NCBI RefSeq assembly: GCF_005502745.1
Contig: NZ_SCNL01000007.1
Coordinates: 1 to 64,000 of the forward strand
From: Sphingomonas sp. 3P27F8
GTDB lineage: Bacteria; Pseudomonadota; Alphaproteobacteria; Sphingomonadales; Sphingomonadaceae
Reading direction: 5' to 3'
Length of the DNA stretch: 64,000 bases
The position numbers and the translations under genes are program-made. The notes under the pieces were generated by a model. The model saw nothing but the letters and a program-made list of their open reading frames with translations. It had not been told where the DNA came from and did not search any database. Shown piece after piece: positions 18,464 through 28,723 of this stretch (positions are counted from its first letter, which is position 1; each line of letters begins with the position of its first letter).

Positions 18464-21055
18464 ATGATCGACGCACAGACCGCCGCCGCCCTCCCCGCCG
18501 TCACGCGGCGCGAGGATTACCGCCCGCCCGCGTGGCTGGTGCCGGAAGTGGCGCTCGATTTCGATCTCGATCCCGAGCGGACGATCGTGAAGGCGCGCTT
18601 CCGCGTCACCCGCAACGGGGTGCATGGCGATCCGCTGCGGCTCGACGGCGCGGGCCAGGCCCCGCTGGCGGTGCTGGTGGATGGCGTTGCGGTCAATGAC
18701 TGGCGGCGGGAGGGCGACGATCTCGTCATCCCGCTGACCGGCGCAGTGCATGTGATCGAAACGGAGGTGGAGATCGCCCCCGCGCACAACACCCAGCTGA
18801 TGGGGCTCTATTCCTCCGGCGGCAATCTGTGCACGCAATGCGAGGCGGAAGGATTCCGCCGTATCACCTATTTCCCCGATCGCCCCGATGTGCTCGCCAC
18901 CTATCGTGTGCGGATGACCGCGGACAAGGCACGCTTTCCGGTGCTGCTGGCGAACGGCGATCCGATCGCGTCGGGCGATCTTCCGGATGGCAGGCACTGG
19001 GCCGAATGGCACGATCCCTATCCCAAGCCGACGTATCTGTTCGCGCTGGTGGCAGGCGATCTGGCGGTCAACCGGGGCACGTTCGTGACGCAATCGGGGC
19101 GCGAGGTGGCGCTGGGCATCTGGGTGCGCGCCGCCGATCTGTCCCGCACCGATCATGCGCTCGATGCGCTCAAGACCGCGATGGCGTGGGACGAGCGCGT
19201 CTATGGCCGCGAATATGATCTCGACGTGTTCAACATCGTCGCCGTGGACGATTTCAACTTCGGCGCGATGGAGAACAAGGGGCTGAACATCTTCAACAGC
19301 CGCTATGTCCTCGCCGATCCCGACACCGCGACCGATTACGATTACGACGCGATCGCCGCCGTGGTGGCGCACGAATATTTCCACAACTGGTCCGGCAACC
19401 GCGTGACCTGCCGGGACTGGTTCCAGCTTTCGCTGAAGGAAGGCTTCACCGTCTATCGCGACCAGAGCTTCTCGGCCGATCAGGGCTCACCCGCGGTGAA
19501 GCGGATCGAGGATGTGCGCGGCCTGCGCGCCAGCCAGTTCCCGGAGGATTCCGGGCCGCTCGCGCATCCCGTGCGCCCCGAAAGCTATATCGAGATATCC
19601 AATTTCTACACCGCGACGATCTACAACAAGGGCGCCGAGCTGATCCGCATGATGGCGACGATCCTCGGCCCGGCGAAATTCCGCGCGGCGACCGACCTGT
19701 ATTTCGCGCGGTTCGACGGGACGGCGGCAACCTGCGAGAATTTCGTCGCCTGCATGGAAGAGGCGGGCAACGTCGATCTCTCGCGTTTCCGCCTGTGGTA
19801 TTCGCAGGCCGGCACCCCGCGCATCTCGGCGAGCATCGCGCAGGACGGGGGCCGGGCCACGCTGCGGCTCGCGCAGCATGTCCCGCCGACGCCGGGCCAG
19901 CGCGACAAGCAGCCGATGGTGCTGCCACTGAAGCTGCGGCTGTTCGGCGCGGAAACCGGCCGGCCGCTGACCGACGAACGGCTCGTGCTGCTTGAATCGA
20001 CCGCGGAGACGATCGTGTTCGATGGCATCGGAGAGCGCCCGGTGCTGTCGGTCAATCGCGGCTTTTCCGCGCCGGTCGTCATCGAAAGCGATCGCACCGC
20101 CGCCGATCTCGCTTTCCTCTCCGCGCATGATGACGATCCCTTCGCCCGGTACGAGGCGATGCAGCAGCTCATGCTCGACACGCTCGTCGCCGCGACGGTG
20201 GAAAGGCGCGCGGATCACACGGCGGTGATCCGCGCGGTGGCGAACACGCTCGCCAACGCGGGACTCGACCGCGCCTTCGTGGCGGAGGCGGTGCTCCTGC
20301 CGTCCGAAAGCTTCGTCGGCGATCAGCTCGCCACCGTCGATCCCGATGCGATCTTCGCCGCGCGTGAGGCGCTGCGCCGCGATATCGGCACCGCGCTCGC
20401 CGCCGAATGGCGTGCCGCCTATGAAGCGGCCGGCGACGAGCCTTATGCCTACAACCCCGACGCCAAGGGCCGCCGCCGGCTGCGCAACGTCGCGCTCAAT
20501 TATATCGCGGCGAGCGGCGCGACGGATGCCGCCTCCATCGCCTTCCGCCAGTTCGAAGCCGCCGATAACATGACGGACCGGCAGGCCGCACTCACCACCC
20601 TGGTGAACAGCGACTGGGACGAGCGCGAGGCGGCGCTCGACGTGTTCCACCACCGCTACGCCGACAATCCGCTGGTGCTCGACAAATGGTTCCAGACGCA
20701 GGCCTTGTCGAGTCGCGCCGATACGCCGGGGGCGGTGGCGCTGCTTGCCGAGCATCCCGATTTCACGCTCACCAATCCCAATCGGGCGCGCAGCCTGATC
20801 GGCGCATTCAGCGTCAACCAGCGCGCCTTCCATACGGCGGGCGGCCACGGCTATCGCTTCGTTGCCGATCAGCTCATCGCGCTGGACCGGATCAACCCGC
20901 AGACCGCCGCCAAGCTGCTGCCGCCGCTCGGCCGCTGGCGCCGTTTCGACACCGATCGCGCCGCCGCGATGAAGGCCGAGCTTGAGCGGATCGTCGGCAC
21001 GCCGGGCCTGTCAAAGGATCTGTTCGAGCAGGCATCGAGAAGCCTGGAGGGCTAG
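18464..21055 (+). CDS. pepN: Aminopeptidase N (M1 family)
   Basis: An 863-residue cytosolic zinc aminopeptidase. It has the exopeptidase motif GAMENKG, the zinc motif HEYFHNW followed by the distal Glu in SLKEGFTVYRDQ, and the long alpha-helical C-terminal domain of the Escherichia coli PepN subtype. It removes N-terminal residues from peptides in protein turnover. The ATG at 18464 (MIDAQTAAALP) gives the usual length. Its TAG stop shares the palindrome CTAG (21052-21055) with the stop of the convergent csaA gene. Confidence 0.96.
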   Translation: MIDAQTAAALPAVTRREDYRPPAWLVPEVALDFDLDPERTIVKARFRVTRNGVHGDPLRLDGAGQAPLAVLVDGVAVNDWRREGDDLVIPLTGAVHVIETEVEIAPAHNTQLMGLYSSGGNLCTQCEAEGFRRITYFPDRPDVLATYRVRMTADKARFPVLLANGDPIASGDLPDGRHWAEWHDPYPKPTYLFALVAGDLAVNRGTFVTQSGREVALGIWVRAADLSRTDHALDALKTAMAWDERVYGREYDLDVFNIVAVDDFNFGAMENKGLNIFNSRYVLADPDTATDYDYDAIAAVVAHEYFHNWSGNRVTCRDWFQLSLKEGFTVYRDQSFSADQGSPAVKRIEDVRGLRASQFPEDSGPLAHPVRPESYIEISNFYTATIYNKGAELIRMMATILGPAKFRAATDLYFARFDGTAATCENFVACMEEAGNVDLSRFRLWYSQAGTPRISASIAQDGGRATLRLAQHVPPTPGQRDKQPMVLPLKLRLFGAETGRPLTDERLVLLESTAETIVFDGIGERPVLSVNRGFSAPVVIESDRTAADLAFLSAHDDDPFARYEAMQQLMLDTLVAATVERRADHTAVIRAVANTLANAGLDRAFVAEAVLLPSESFVGDQLATVDPDAIFAAREALRRDIGTALAAEWRAAYEAAGDEPYAYNPDAKGRRRLRNVALNYIAASGATDAASIAFRQFEAADNMTDRQAALTTLVNSDWDEREAALDVFHHRYADNPLVLDKWFQTQALSSRADTPGAVALLAEHPDFTLTNPNRARSLIGAFSVNQRAFHTAGGHGYRFVADQLIALDRINPQTAAKLLPPLGRWRRFDTDRAAAMKAELERIVGTPGLSKDLFEQASRSLEG

Positions 21056-21423
21056 AACAGCCGCCCGCCGTTCGGCACGGTCGCGCTCGGGCCGACCAGC
21101 ATGACCTTGCCGTCCACGTCGGGGAAACCGAGCGTCAGCACCTCGCTCATCATCGGGCCGATCTGGCGCGGCGGGAAATTGACGACGGCGGCGATCTGCC
21201 GCCCGACGAGCATATCGGGCGTATAATGGTCGGTGATCTGCGCGGACGATCTGCGCACGCCCAGCGTCGGGCCGAAATCGATGCTCAGCCTGAAGGCGGG
21301 CTTGCGCGCCTCCGGGAAGGGATCGACCGCCACGATCGTGCCCACGCGGATATCGACCTTCAGGAAATCGTCGAAGCCGATCATGGCGGCGGCATCCGCC
21401 GCCGGATCATGGTTGAGATGCAT
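21052..21423 (-). CDS. csaA: tRNA-binding domain protein CsaA-like
   Basis: About 123 residues forming a single OB-fold tRNA-binding domain: FDDFLKVDIRVGTIVAVDPF, ARKPAFRLSIDFG, GVRRSSAQITDHY and QIAAVVNFPPRQIGP are the CsaA/Trbp111 pattern. CsaA is a chaperone-like protein with tRNA-binding ability. Two starts are possible, ATG 21423 (MHLNHDP) and ATG 21384 (MIGFDDF). The first overlaps the stop of the upstream GST gene (TGATG) and is preferred for coupling. Confidence 0.9.
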   Translation of the reverse strand: MHLNHDPAADAAAMIGFDDFLKVDIRVGTIVAVDPFPEARKPAFRLSIDFGPTLGVRRSSAQITDHYTPDMLVGRQIAAVVNFPPRQIGPMMSEVLTLGFPDVDGKVMLVGPSATVPNGGRLF

Positions 21424-22106
21424 CAGAAATCCGGGTTCTCGTAATAGGATGGCGGCTCGATGCCGCGCATCCGCTCCGCCAGCAGCGGGCGGAAGCTTCG
21501 GCGGCTCTTGAACGCGGAATACCATGCCTTGGCATGGGTATGCCCGCTCCAGTCGATCCCGCCGAGATAATCAGCCACCGAAATCTGCGCGGCGGCGGCA
21601 AGATCGGCGAGGCTGATCGTCGCGCCGGCCATCCATTTGCGGTGATCGAGCAGGAAATCGATATAATCGAGGTGCCCGATCGCGGACTTCATCGCTTCGC
21701 GCAGCCGCGACGCATCGGGCGAGGCGCGATGGACGATCCGCTTTATCATCCGCTCCTGCAACAGCGGCCCGGTGACGTCACGATAGAAATGCGCGTCGAA
21801 CCATGTCACCAGCCGGCGGATTTCGGCGCGATTGGCGGCGGTGCCGTTTATCATCTGCGCCTTGTCGACCGTTTCCTCGAAATATTCGCAGATGCCCATC
21901 GAATCGATCAGCAGGATATTGCGCGTCGGATCGGCCATCACCGGCGTCTGCCCGGCCGGGTTCATATCCATGAATTCGTCGCGGCGCGCCCAAGGTTCCT
22001 CGGGCACGAGTTCGTAGCCGACGTCCTTCTCGTTGAGCAGCGCGCGAACCTTGCGGGTGAACGGACACAAGGTGAATTGGTAGAGCTGCCACATGCGCCC
22101 ATCCAT
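21423..22106 (-). CDS. Glutathione S-transferase family protein
   Basis: A 227-residue protein with an N-terminal thioredoxin-like domain (YQFTLCPFTRKVRALL, with a CPFT active-site-like motif; GQTPVMADP; the GSH-binding DSMGICEYFEE) and an alpha-helical C-terminal domain (LADLAAAAQISVADYLGGI). It resembles GSTs that conjugate or reduce small electrophiles; the substrate is unknown. Two close in-frame ATGs at 22106 and 22094 could be the start. It is followed directly by csaA. Confidence 0.9.
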   Translation of the reverse strand: MDGRMWQLYQFTLCPFTRKVRALLNEKDVGYELVPEEPWARRDEFMDMNPAGQTPVMADPTRNILLIDSMGICEYFEETVDKAQMINGTAANRAEIRRLVTWFDAHFYRDVTGPLLQERMIKRIVHRASPDASRLREAMKSAIGHLDYIDFLLDHRKWMAGATISLADLAAAAQISVADYLGGIDWSGHTHAKAWYSAFKSRRSFRPLLAERMRGIEPPSYYENPDF

Positions 22107-22197
22107 AAGCCGAGCGACGCCGGTGCGGCAACGCCGCTCGACGCGGAATTTCTGGCGGTCGGCGCGCGATCGCGATCGCTATGCCGACCGCCGCGGT

Positions 22198-25100
22198 TTA
22201 CTCCGCCGCCTCCAGCACCTCATTGTCGTCCAGCGGGTGCGACAGGCGGCTCAGCATCTCCTTCGGCACGACCTGCCAGAAGTGGCCCGCGACGCGATCC
22301 CAATCCTCGAGGATGCCGCGCGACCATTTGCTGTCGGTGACCCGCGCATGCTCGCGGATCAGATTCTGGAGCACGCTCTGCCAGTGCAACGCGGCGATCC
22401 GCTGCCACACGATGTTTTCCGGGTTGGCGCGGCGCGCGAACGTGCCGGCGGGATCATAGATGAACGCCATCCCCCCGGTCATTCCGGCGCCGAAATTCGC
22501 GCCGACCTCCCCCAGCACGACCGCGACGCCGCCGGTCATATATTCGCAGCCGTTCGCGCCGCAGCCCTCGACCACCACGGTCGCGCCCGAATTGCGCACC
22601 GCGAAGCGCTCGCCCGCCTGCCCCGCCGCGAACAGGCGCCCGGAGGTGGCACCGTACAGCACGGTATTGCCGATGATCGTGTTGTCCTGACTGGCAAGCG
22701 GCGAGGACACCGCCGGCCGCACCACGATCACCCCGCCCGACAGGCCCTTGCCGACATAATCATTGGCATCGCCGAACACCTCGAGCGTCACGCCCTTCAC
22801 CAGGAACGCGCCCAGGCTCTGACCGGCCGATCCGCGCAGCCGGATCGTGACATGATCGTCGTTGAGCGTATCCATGCCGAAGCGCGCGGTGATCTCGCTC
22901 GACAGCCGGGTGCCCACCGCGCGGTGCGTGTTGCGCACCGAATAGGTGAGCTGCATCTTTTCCCCGCGCGAGAACACGGCCGCCGCATCCTTCAGGATCT
23001 GCGCGTCGAGGCTGTCGGGCACTTCGTTGCGGAACGTCTTGAGGCTGAAGCGCCGCTCGTCGTCCGCCGCGTCCACCTTGGCCAGGATCGGATTGAGATC
23101 GAGATCGTCGAGATGCTCCGCGCCGCGATTCACCTGGCGCAGCAGCTCCGTGCGCCCGATGATCTCGTCAAGGCTGCGCACGCCCAGCCGCGCCAGGATG
23201 TCGCGCACCTCCTCGGCGATGAAGGTCATCAGGTTGATGACCTTCTCCGGCGTTCCGACGAACTTCTGGCGGAGCGCCTCGTCCTGCGTGCAGACGCCGA
23301 CCGGGCAGGTGTTAGAATGGCATTGCCGCACCATGATGCAGCCCATCGCCACCAGCGACAATGTGCCGATGCCGAACTCCTCCGCGCCGAGGATCGCGGC
23401 GATCACGATATCGCGCCCCGTCTTGAGGCCGCCGTCGGTGCGCAGTTTCACGCGGCCGCGCAGGCCATTGAGGGTCAGCACCTGATTGACTTCGGACAGC
23501 CCCATCTCCCACGGCGTGCCCGCATATTTGATGCTGGTCTGCGGGCTCGCGCCCGTGCCGCCGACATGGCCGGCGACGAGGATCACGTCCGCATGCGCCT
23601 TCGCCACGCCGGCCGCGACCGTGCCGATGCCGGCCGACGAAACCAGCTTCACGCACACGCGCGCGCGTGGATTGATCTGCTTCAGGTCGTAGATGAGCTG
23701 CGCCAGATCCTCGATCGAATAGATATCGTGGTGCGGCGGCGGCGAGATCAGCGTCACACCCGGAGTTGCGTGGCGCAACTTCGCGATGAACTCGGTCACC
23801 TTGAAACCCGGCAGCTGCCCGCCCTCGCCGGGCTTGGCCCCCTGCGCGACCTTGATCTCGATCTCCTCGCAGGCGTTGAGATATTCGGCCGTCACGCCGA
23901 ACCGCCCGCTCGCGATCTGCTTGATGACCGAATTGGCGTTGTCGCCATTGGCATAGGGCGTGTAGCGCGCCTTGTCCTCGCCGCCCTCGCCCGACACCGC
24001 CTTGGCCCCGATCCGGTTCATCGCGATCGCCAGCGTCTCGTGCGCCTCCGGGCTGAGCGCGCCCAGCGACATGCCCGGCGTCACGAAGCGCTTGCGGATT
24101 TCCGTGATCGGCTCCACCTGATCGACCGGCAGCCCTTCGGACGGGAAGTTGAACTGCAACAGATCCCGCAGGTAGATCGCCGGCAGATCGGATACGCCGC
24201 GCGAAAACTGTAGATAGGTGGAATAGCTGTCGGTCGACACCGACGTCTGCAACAGGTGCATCAGCTGCGCCGAATAGGCGTGCGGCTCGCCCGTATGCCG
24301 CTGGCGATAGAAACCGCCGATCGGCAGGTTGACCACCGCCTCGTCGAACGCCGCTGCGTGCCGCTCGGTCGCGTTGACATGGAGCGAGGCATAGCCCTCG
24401 CCCGAAATCTTCGCCGGCATCCCGGGGAACAGATCGTTGACGAGCGCGCGGGACAGGCCCACCGCCTCGAAATTATAGCCGCCGCGATAGCTGGAGATCA
24501 CCGCGATCCCCATCTTCGACATGATCTTGAGCAGCCCTTCCTCGATCGCGGTGCGATGCCGCTCCAGGCATTGCTCCAGCGGCAGTTCGCCGAACAGCCC
24601 GCGTGCGTGACGATCCGCGATCGCGGCCTCGGAGAGATAGGCGTTCACCGTCGTCGCGCCGACGCCGATCAGCACCGCGTAATAATGCGTGTCGAGGCAT
24701 TCCGCGGTTCGGACGTTGATCGACGCATAGGAGCGCAGCCCGCGCCGCACGAGATGCGTGTGCACCGCCGCCGCCGCCAGCACGCCGGGGATGGCGACAT
24801 GCTCCGGCCCGATATGTTCATCGGTCAGGAACAACTCGCTGCGCCCCTCGCGCACCGCCTGTTCCGCCTGGTTGCGGATGCGCTGGATCGCGGCGCGCAG
24901 CCTTTCCGGGCCGCCGTTCGCCTCGAACGTACAGTCGATCTCTGCCGCCGCGCCGCCGAAATATGCCTTGAGCCGCCCCCAGGCAGCCGACGTGAGCACG
25001 GGCGAATCCATCACCAGCACGCGCTCGCGCCGATCCTCGGTATCGAGGATATTGGCAAGATTGCCGAACCGCGTCTTGAGCGACATCACGTAGCGTTCGC

Positions 25101-26712
25101 GCAGCGAATCGATCGGCGGGTTCGTCACCTGCGAGAAATTCTGCCGGAAGAACTGGCTGATGAGGCGCGGCTTGTCCGAGATGACGGCGAGCGGCGTATC
25201 GTCGCCCATCGATCCGATCGCCTCCTTGGCGGTTTCGACCATCGGCGCGAGGATCAGCTCCATATCCTCCAGCGTCTGCCCCGCCGCGACCTGACGCCGC
25301 GCCAGCTCCGCGCGATCATAACGCGGCACGCTGTCCGCAGGCGCGGGCGGCAGATCGCCCAGCGTGGCGAAATTGCCGATCATGGCGGCATAATCCTGCT
25401 CGCCGGCGATGCGATCCTTGATCTCGCGATCGTGATAGACGCGGCCCTCGGCCAGATCGACCGCCACCATCTGCCCCGGCCCCAGCCGGCCCTTGGCGGT
25501 GATCGTCGATTCGGGCACCACGACCATCCCGCTTTCGGAGCCGACGATCAGCAGGCCGTCGGCCGTCTCGGTATAGCGCAGCGGGCGCAGCGCGTTACGG
25601 TCCATGCCCGCCACGGCCCAGCGGCCGTCGGTCATCGCCAAGGCGGCCGGGCCGTCCCAAGGCTCCATCACGCTGGCGAGATACTGGTACATGGAGGCAT
25701 GCGCCGGGGGCACATCCTCCTCGCCGACCTGCCACGCCTCCGGCACCAGCATCAGCTTGGCGGTCGGCGCATCGCGGCCGGAGCGGCAGATCGCCTCGAA
25801 CGTCGCATCGAGCGCGGCGGTATCGCTCGCGCCCGCGGGGATCACCGGCTTGATATCCTCGGAATGCTCGCCGAACGCGATCGATGCCATGCGGATCTCG
25901 TGGCTGAGCATCCAGTTCTTGTTGCCGCGGATCGTGTTGATCTCGCCGTTATGCGCCAAACAGCGGAACGGCTGCGCCAGCCACCATTGCGGGAACGTGT
26001 TGGTGGAATAACGCTGGTGGAAGATCGCGACGCGGCTCTCGAAGCGCTTGTCGACAAGGTCCGGGTAGAAAACCGACAGGCTTTCGGCAAGGAACAGGCC
26101 CTTGTAGATGATCGATCGGCAGGAGAGCGAGCAGATGTAGAAGCCCTGGATCTGCGCCGCGATCACGCGCTTCTCGATCCGCCGGCGGATGAGATAGAGG
26201 TTCTTCTCGAACTCGGCGGCATCCACGTCGTCGGGCATCGGGCCGGCGATCATGATCTGCTCGATCTCGGGCCGCGTCTCCTGCGCCTTGCGCCCGATCA
26301 CCGACACATCGACCGGCACCTGCCGCCAGCCATAGATCGTGTAGCCCGCTTCGATGATCGCGCTTTCCACGATCGTGCGGCACGTTTCCTGCGCCCCGAG
26401 ATCGGTGCGCGGAAGGAAGATCATCCCCACCGCCAGCCGGTTCGGCTGCACCTTGTGCCCGCCCGCCGCGATCGCATCGTCGAAAAAGCGGATCGGCAGA
26501 TCGACATGCAACCCCGCGCCGTCTCCGGTCTTGCCGTCGGCATCCACCGCGCCGCGATGCCACACCGCCTTGAGCGCATCGATCGCCGACTGCACGACGC
26601 GGCGCGACGGCCGCCCGTCAGTGGCGGCGACGAGCCCCACGCCGCACGCGTCGGATTCGAACTCCGGGCGATACATCCCATGGGTGGCGAGATAGGTGCG
26701 CTGGTCGGTCAT
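22198..26712 (-). CDS. gltB: Glutamate synthase large subunit
   Basis: A 1504-residue NADPH-GOGAT alpha subunit. A short propeptide precedes Cys23 (in FESDACGVGLVAA), the class II glutaminase nucleophile. The central and FMN domains follow, with the 3Fe-4S cysteines in CIMVRQCHSNTCPVGVC, then the C-terminal beta-helix (GSAGQSLGAFLVKGVTLEVF). The enzyme makes two glutamates from glutamine and 2-oxoglutarate with the small subunit GltD. It is the last gene of gltD-DUF2059-gltB, overlapping the DUF2059 gene by 4 bp (26709-26712). Confidence 0.98.
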   Translation of the reverse strand: MTDQRTYLATHGMYRPEFESDACGVGLVAATDGRPSRRVVQSAIDALKAVWHRGAVDADGKTGDGAGLHVDLPIRFFDDAIAAGGHKVQPNRLAVGMIFLPRTDLGAQETCRTIVESAIIEAGYTIYGWRQVPVDVSVIGRKAQETRPEIEQIMIAGPMPDDVDAAEFEKNLYLIRRRIEKRVIAAQIQGFYICSLSCRSIIYKGLFLAESLSVFYPDLVDKRFESRVAIFHQRYSTNTFPQWWLAQPFRCLAHNGEINTIRGNKNWMLSHEIRMASIAFGEHSEDIKPVIPAGASDTAALDATFEAICRSGRDAPTAKLMLVPEAWQVGEEDVPPAHASMYQYLASVMEPWDGPAALAMTDGRWAVAGMDRNALRPLRYTETADGLLIVGSESGMVVVPESTITAKGRLGPGQMVAVDLAEGRVYHDREIKDRIAGEQDYAAMIGNFATLGDLPPAPADSVPRYDRAELARRQVAAGQTLEDMELILAPMVETAKEAIGSMGDDTPLAVISDKPRLISQFFRQNFSQVTNPPIDSLRERYVMSLKTRFGNLANILDTEDRRERVLVMDSPVLTSAAWGRLKAYFGGAAAEIDCTFEANGGPERLRAAIQRIRNQAEQAVREGRSELFLTDEHIGPEHVAIPGVLAAAAVHTHLVRRGLRSYASINVRTAECLDTHYYAVLIGVGATTVNAYLSEAAIADRHARGLFGELPLEQCLERHRTAIEEGLLKIMSKMGIAVISSYRGGYNFEAVGLSRALVNDLFPGMPAKISGEGYASLHVNATERHAAAFDEAVVNLPIGGFYRQRHTGEPHAYSAQLMHLLQTSVSTDSYSTYLQFSRGVSDLPAIYLRDLLQFNFPSEGLPVDQVEPITEIRKRFVTPGMSLGALSPEAHETLAIAMNRIGAKAVSGEGGEDKARYTPYANGDNANSVIKQIASGRFGVTAEYLNACEEIEIKVAQGAKPGEGGQLPGFKVTEFIAKLRHATPGVTLISPPPHHDIYSIEDLAQLIYDLKQINPRARVCVKLVSSAGIGTVAAGVAKAHADVILVAGHVGGTGASPQTSIKYAGTPWEMGLSEVNQVLTLNGLRGRVKLRTDGGLKTGRDIVIAAILGAEEFGIGTLSLVAMGCIMVRQCHSNTCPVGVCTQDEALRQKFVGTPEKVINLMTFIAEEVRDILARLGVRSLDEIIGRTELLRQVNRGAEHLDDLDLNPILAKVDAADDERRFSLKTFRNEVPDSLDAQILKDAAAVFSRGEKMQLTYSVRNTHRAVGTRLSSEITARFGMDTLNDDHVTIRLRGSAGQSLGAFLVKGVTLEVFGDANDYVGKGLSGGVIVVRPAVSSPLASQDNTIIGNTVLYGATSGRLFAAGQAGERFAVRNSGATVVVEGCGANGCEYMTGGVAVVLGEVGANFGAGMTGGMAFIYDPAGTFARRANPENIVWQRIAALHWQSVLQNLIREHARVTDSKWSRGILEDWDRVAGHFWQVVPKEMLSRLSHPLDDNEVLEAAE

Positions 26713-27287
26713 GAGTTCTTGTTCCGGTCTTCGGGCAACATTTCCTGGCGGATGCGTTCGAAGGCGTGCTTGCCGGCATCGGCCCCGGCCACGCCGCCCA
26801 ATTCCCGGCCGGCGGCGCCCATCCTGGCCTGGATTTCCGGCATCAGCCTGAGCGCTTTCGCGCCCGCGCCGCTAGCATAGAACGCCGCGATCGCGTTGAG
26901 CTCGTCGGTGGTGAACGCCGCCGCATATTCGGTGGCCGCCCGCGCCATATAGGCGGGGTACTGTCGTTTGATCGCGACCATGAACTCCTGCGACAGGATC
27001 GCGATCATCCGGTCGTGATTCTCGGGCGCGCGGGAATTGAGCGTGTCGATGATGCCCTTGCTGGCCGGATTGCTGGCCATTTCGCCGATCACGGCCTTCG
27101 CGAAAATCGGCGCGAGCTGGATGAACGTTCGATCCAGCGTCGCCTCGACGCCCATCTGCTTCAACAGCCGCTCCGCAGCGGCCTGACGCGCGGGATCCGG
27201 CGCGGCGACCGGCGTCGCGGCGGGCTGCGCCGCCGCAATCGCGGGCACGCCAGCCACTGCGAGCGCGAGCAGTGCGCGCAACATCAT
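26709..27287 (-). CDS. DUF2059 domain protein between gltD and gltB
   Basis: A 192-residue exported protein. A signal peptide MMLRALLALAVAGVPAIAAA with cleavage after AQPAA is followed by a helical DUF2059 region (SKGIIDTLNSRAPENHD, YAAAFTTDELNAIAAFYASG). The DUF2059 family has no settled function. The ATG at 27287 overlaps the gltD stop, and the end overlaps the gltB start by 4 bp. It is thus embedded between the two glutamate synthase subunit genes, although it is predicted to be periplasmic while they are cytosolic. Confidence 0.87.
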   Translation of the reverse strand: MMLRALLALAVAGVPAIAAAQPAATPVAAPDPARQAAAERLLKQMGVEATLDRTFIQLAPIFAKAVIGEMASNPASKGIIDTLNSRAPENHDRMIAILSQEFMVAIKRQYPAYMARAATEYAAAFTTDELNAIAAFYASGAGAKALRLMPEIQARMGAAGRELGGVAGADAGKHAFERIRQEMLPEDRNKNS

Positions 27288-28723
27288 GCCGCCACCTTTT
27301 CGCGCGCGGCCTTCGCCTTCAGCCACTTGTGCATATTGGCCGAGACATCGCGGCCATCGCGGATCGCCCAGACCACAAGGCTTGCGCCCCGCACGATGTC
27401 CCCGGCCGCGAATACGCCGTCGAGGCTGGTCATCAGCGTCTTTCCGTCCACCAGCACGGTGCCCCAGCGCGTCACGCCCAGCTCGGGCGCGCCCCACAGC
27501 CGCGGCAGTTCCTCCGCGTCGAAGCCCAGCGCCTTGATGACGAGATCGGCCGGAAACGACATCTCACCGCCCGGATCGATCTCCGGCGCGCGCCGCCCGC
27601 TGGCATCCGCCGCGCCCAGCCGCATCCGGCTGGCGCGCACGCTCGTCACCCGCTCGCCATCGAACGCCAGCGGCGCGGAGAGCCATACGAATTCCACGCC
27701 CTCCTCTTCGGCGTTGGCCACCTCGCGCTGGCTGCCGGGCATATTGGCGCGATCGCGGCGATACAGGCATTTGACGCTCTTCGCGCCCTGCCGGATCGCG
27801 GTTCGCACGCAATCCATCGCGGTATCGCCGCCGCCGACCACCACCACATGCTTGCCCGCCGCATCGAGGCTGCCGTCGTCGAACGCGGGCACGACATCTC
27901 CGAAGCTCTTGCGGTTCGACGCGGTGAGATAGTCGAGCGCCTCCAGCACGCCGCCCGCGCCGCTGCCCGGCACATCGATCGCGCGCGCGCGGTACACGCC
28001 GGTCGCGATCAGGATGGCGTCATGCCGCTTGCGCAGATCGTCGAGCGTCGCATCGCGGCCCACCTCGAACCCCTGATGAAAGACGATGCCGCCCGCGCGC
28101 AGCCGTTCGACGCGGCGCATCACGACCGGTTTCTCCAGCTTGAAGCCGGGAATGCCGTAAGTCAGCAGACCGCCGGCGCGATCATAGCGATCGTAGACAT
28201 GCACCTCATAGCCATAGCCGCGCAGATATTCCGCCGCCGCCAGACCCGCAGGCCCCGCGCCGATCACGCCCACCGACTGGCCGCGCGCCGGCCCGGGCTT
28301 CAGCGGCTCGACCCAGCCCTCCTCCCAGGCGGTGTCGGTGATGAATTTCTCGACCGATCCGATCGTCACCGCGCCATGGCCGGAGAATTCGATCACGCAA
28401 TTGCCCTCGCACAGCCGATCCTGCGGACAGATGCGGCCGCAGATTTCCGGCATGGTCGAGGTGCTGTTGCTCAGTTCATAGGCTTCCTTGAGCCGGCCTT
28501 CAGCGGTCAGGCGCAGCCAATCTGGAATGTGATTGTGAAGTGGGCAGTGCACCGAACAATAAGGCACGCCGCATTGCGAGCAGCGCGACGCCTGATCTTC
28601 CGCCGTGGGCACGGCATAGCGATCCGCGATCTCGCGAAAGTCCGCCGCGCGCGCCTCCGCGTCGCGCTTGCCAGGATAGGATTGCGCCGTCCCGACGAAT
28701 CGAAGCATCTTTTCCGCTGCCAT
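27284..28723 (-). CDS. gltD: Glutamate synthase small subunit
   Basis: A 479-residue FAD/NADPH protein. The N-terminal 4Fe-4S cysteines are CSQCGVPYCSVHCPLHNHIP and CGRICPQDRLCEGNC; the FAD motif is GAGPAGLAAAEYL and the NADPH motif VGGGDTAMDC. It passes electrons from NADPH to the GltB FMN and 3Fe-4S centre. The ATG at 28723 follows a GGAGGATTT ribosome-binding site and gives the usual length. It is the first gene of the operon. The 132 bp between gltD and uppP (28724-28855) should hold the promoter; no clear operator was seen. Confidence 0.97.
   Translation of the reverse strand: MAAEKMLRFVGTAQSYPGKRDAEARAADFREIADRYAVPTAEDQASRCSQCGVPYCSVHCPLHNHIPDWLRLTAEGRLKEAYELSNSTSTMPEICGRICPQDRLCEGNCVIEFSGHGAVTIGSVEKFITDTAWEEGWVEPLKPGPARGQSVGVIGAGPAGLAAAEYLRGYGYEVHVYDRYDRAGGLLTYGIPGFKLEKPVVMRRVERLRAGGIVFHQGFEVGRDATLDDLRKRHDAILIATGVYRARAIDVPGSGAGGVLEALDYLTASNRKSFGDVVPAFDDGSLDAAGKHVVVVGGGDTAMDCVRTAIRQGAKSVKCLYRRDRANMPGSQREVANAEEEGVEFVWLSAPLAFDGERVTSVRASRMRLGAADASGRRAPEIDPGGEMSFPADLVIKALGFDAEELPRLWGAPELGVTRWGTVLVDGKTLMTSLDGVFAAGDIVRGASLVVWAIRDGRDVSANMHKWLKAKAAREKVAA

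Noticed and set aside
24256-26880. An 874-codon open frame antisense to gltB
   Set aside because: Same reason: GC-driven shadow with no domain, while gltB is intact.
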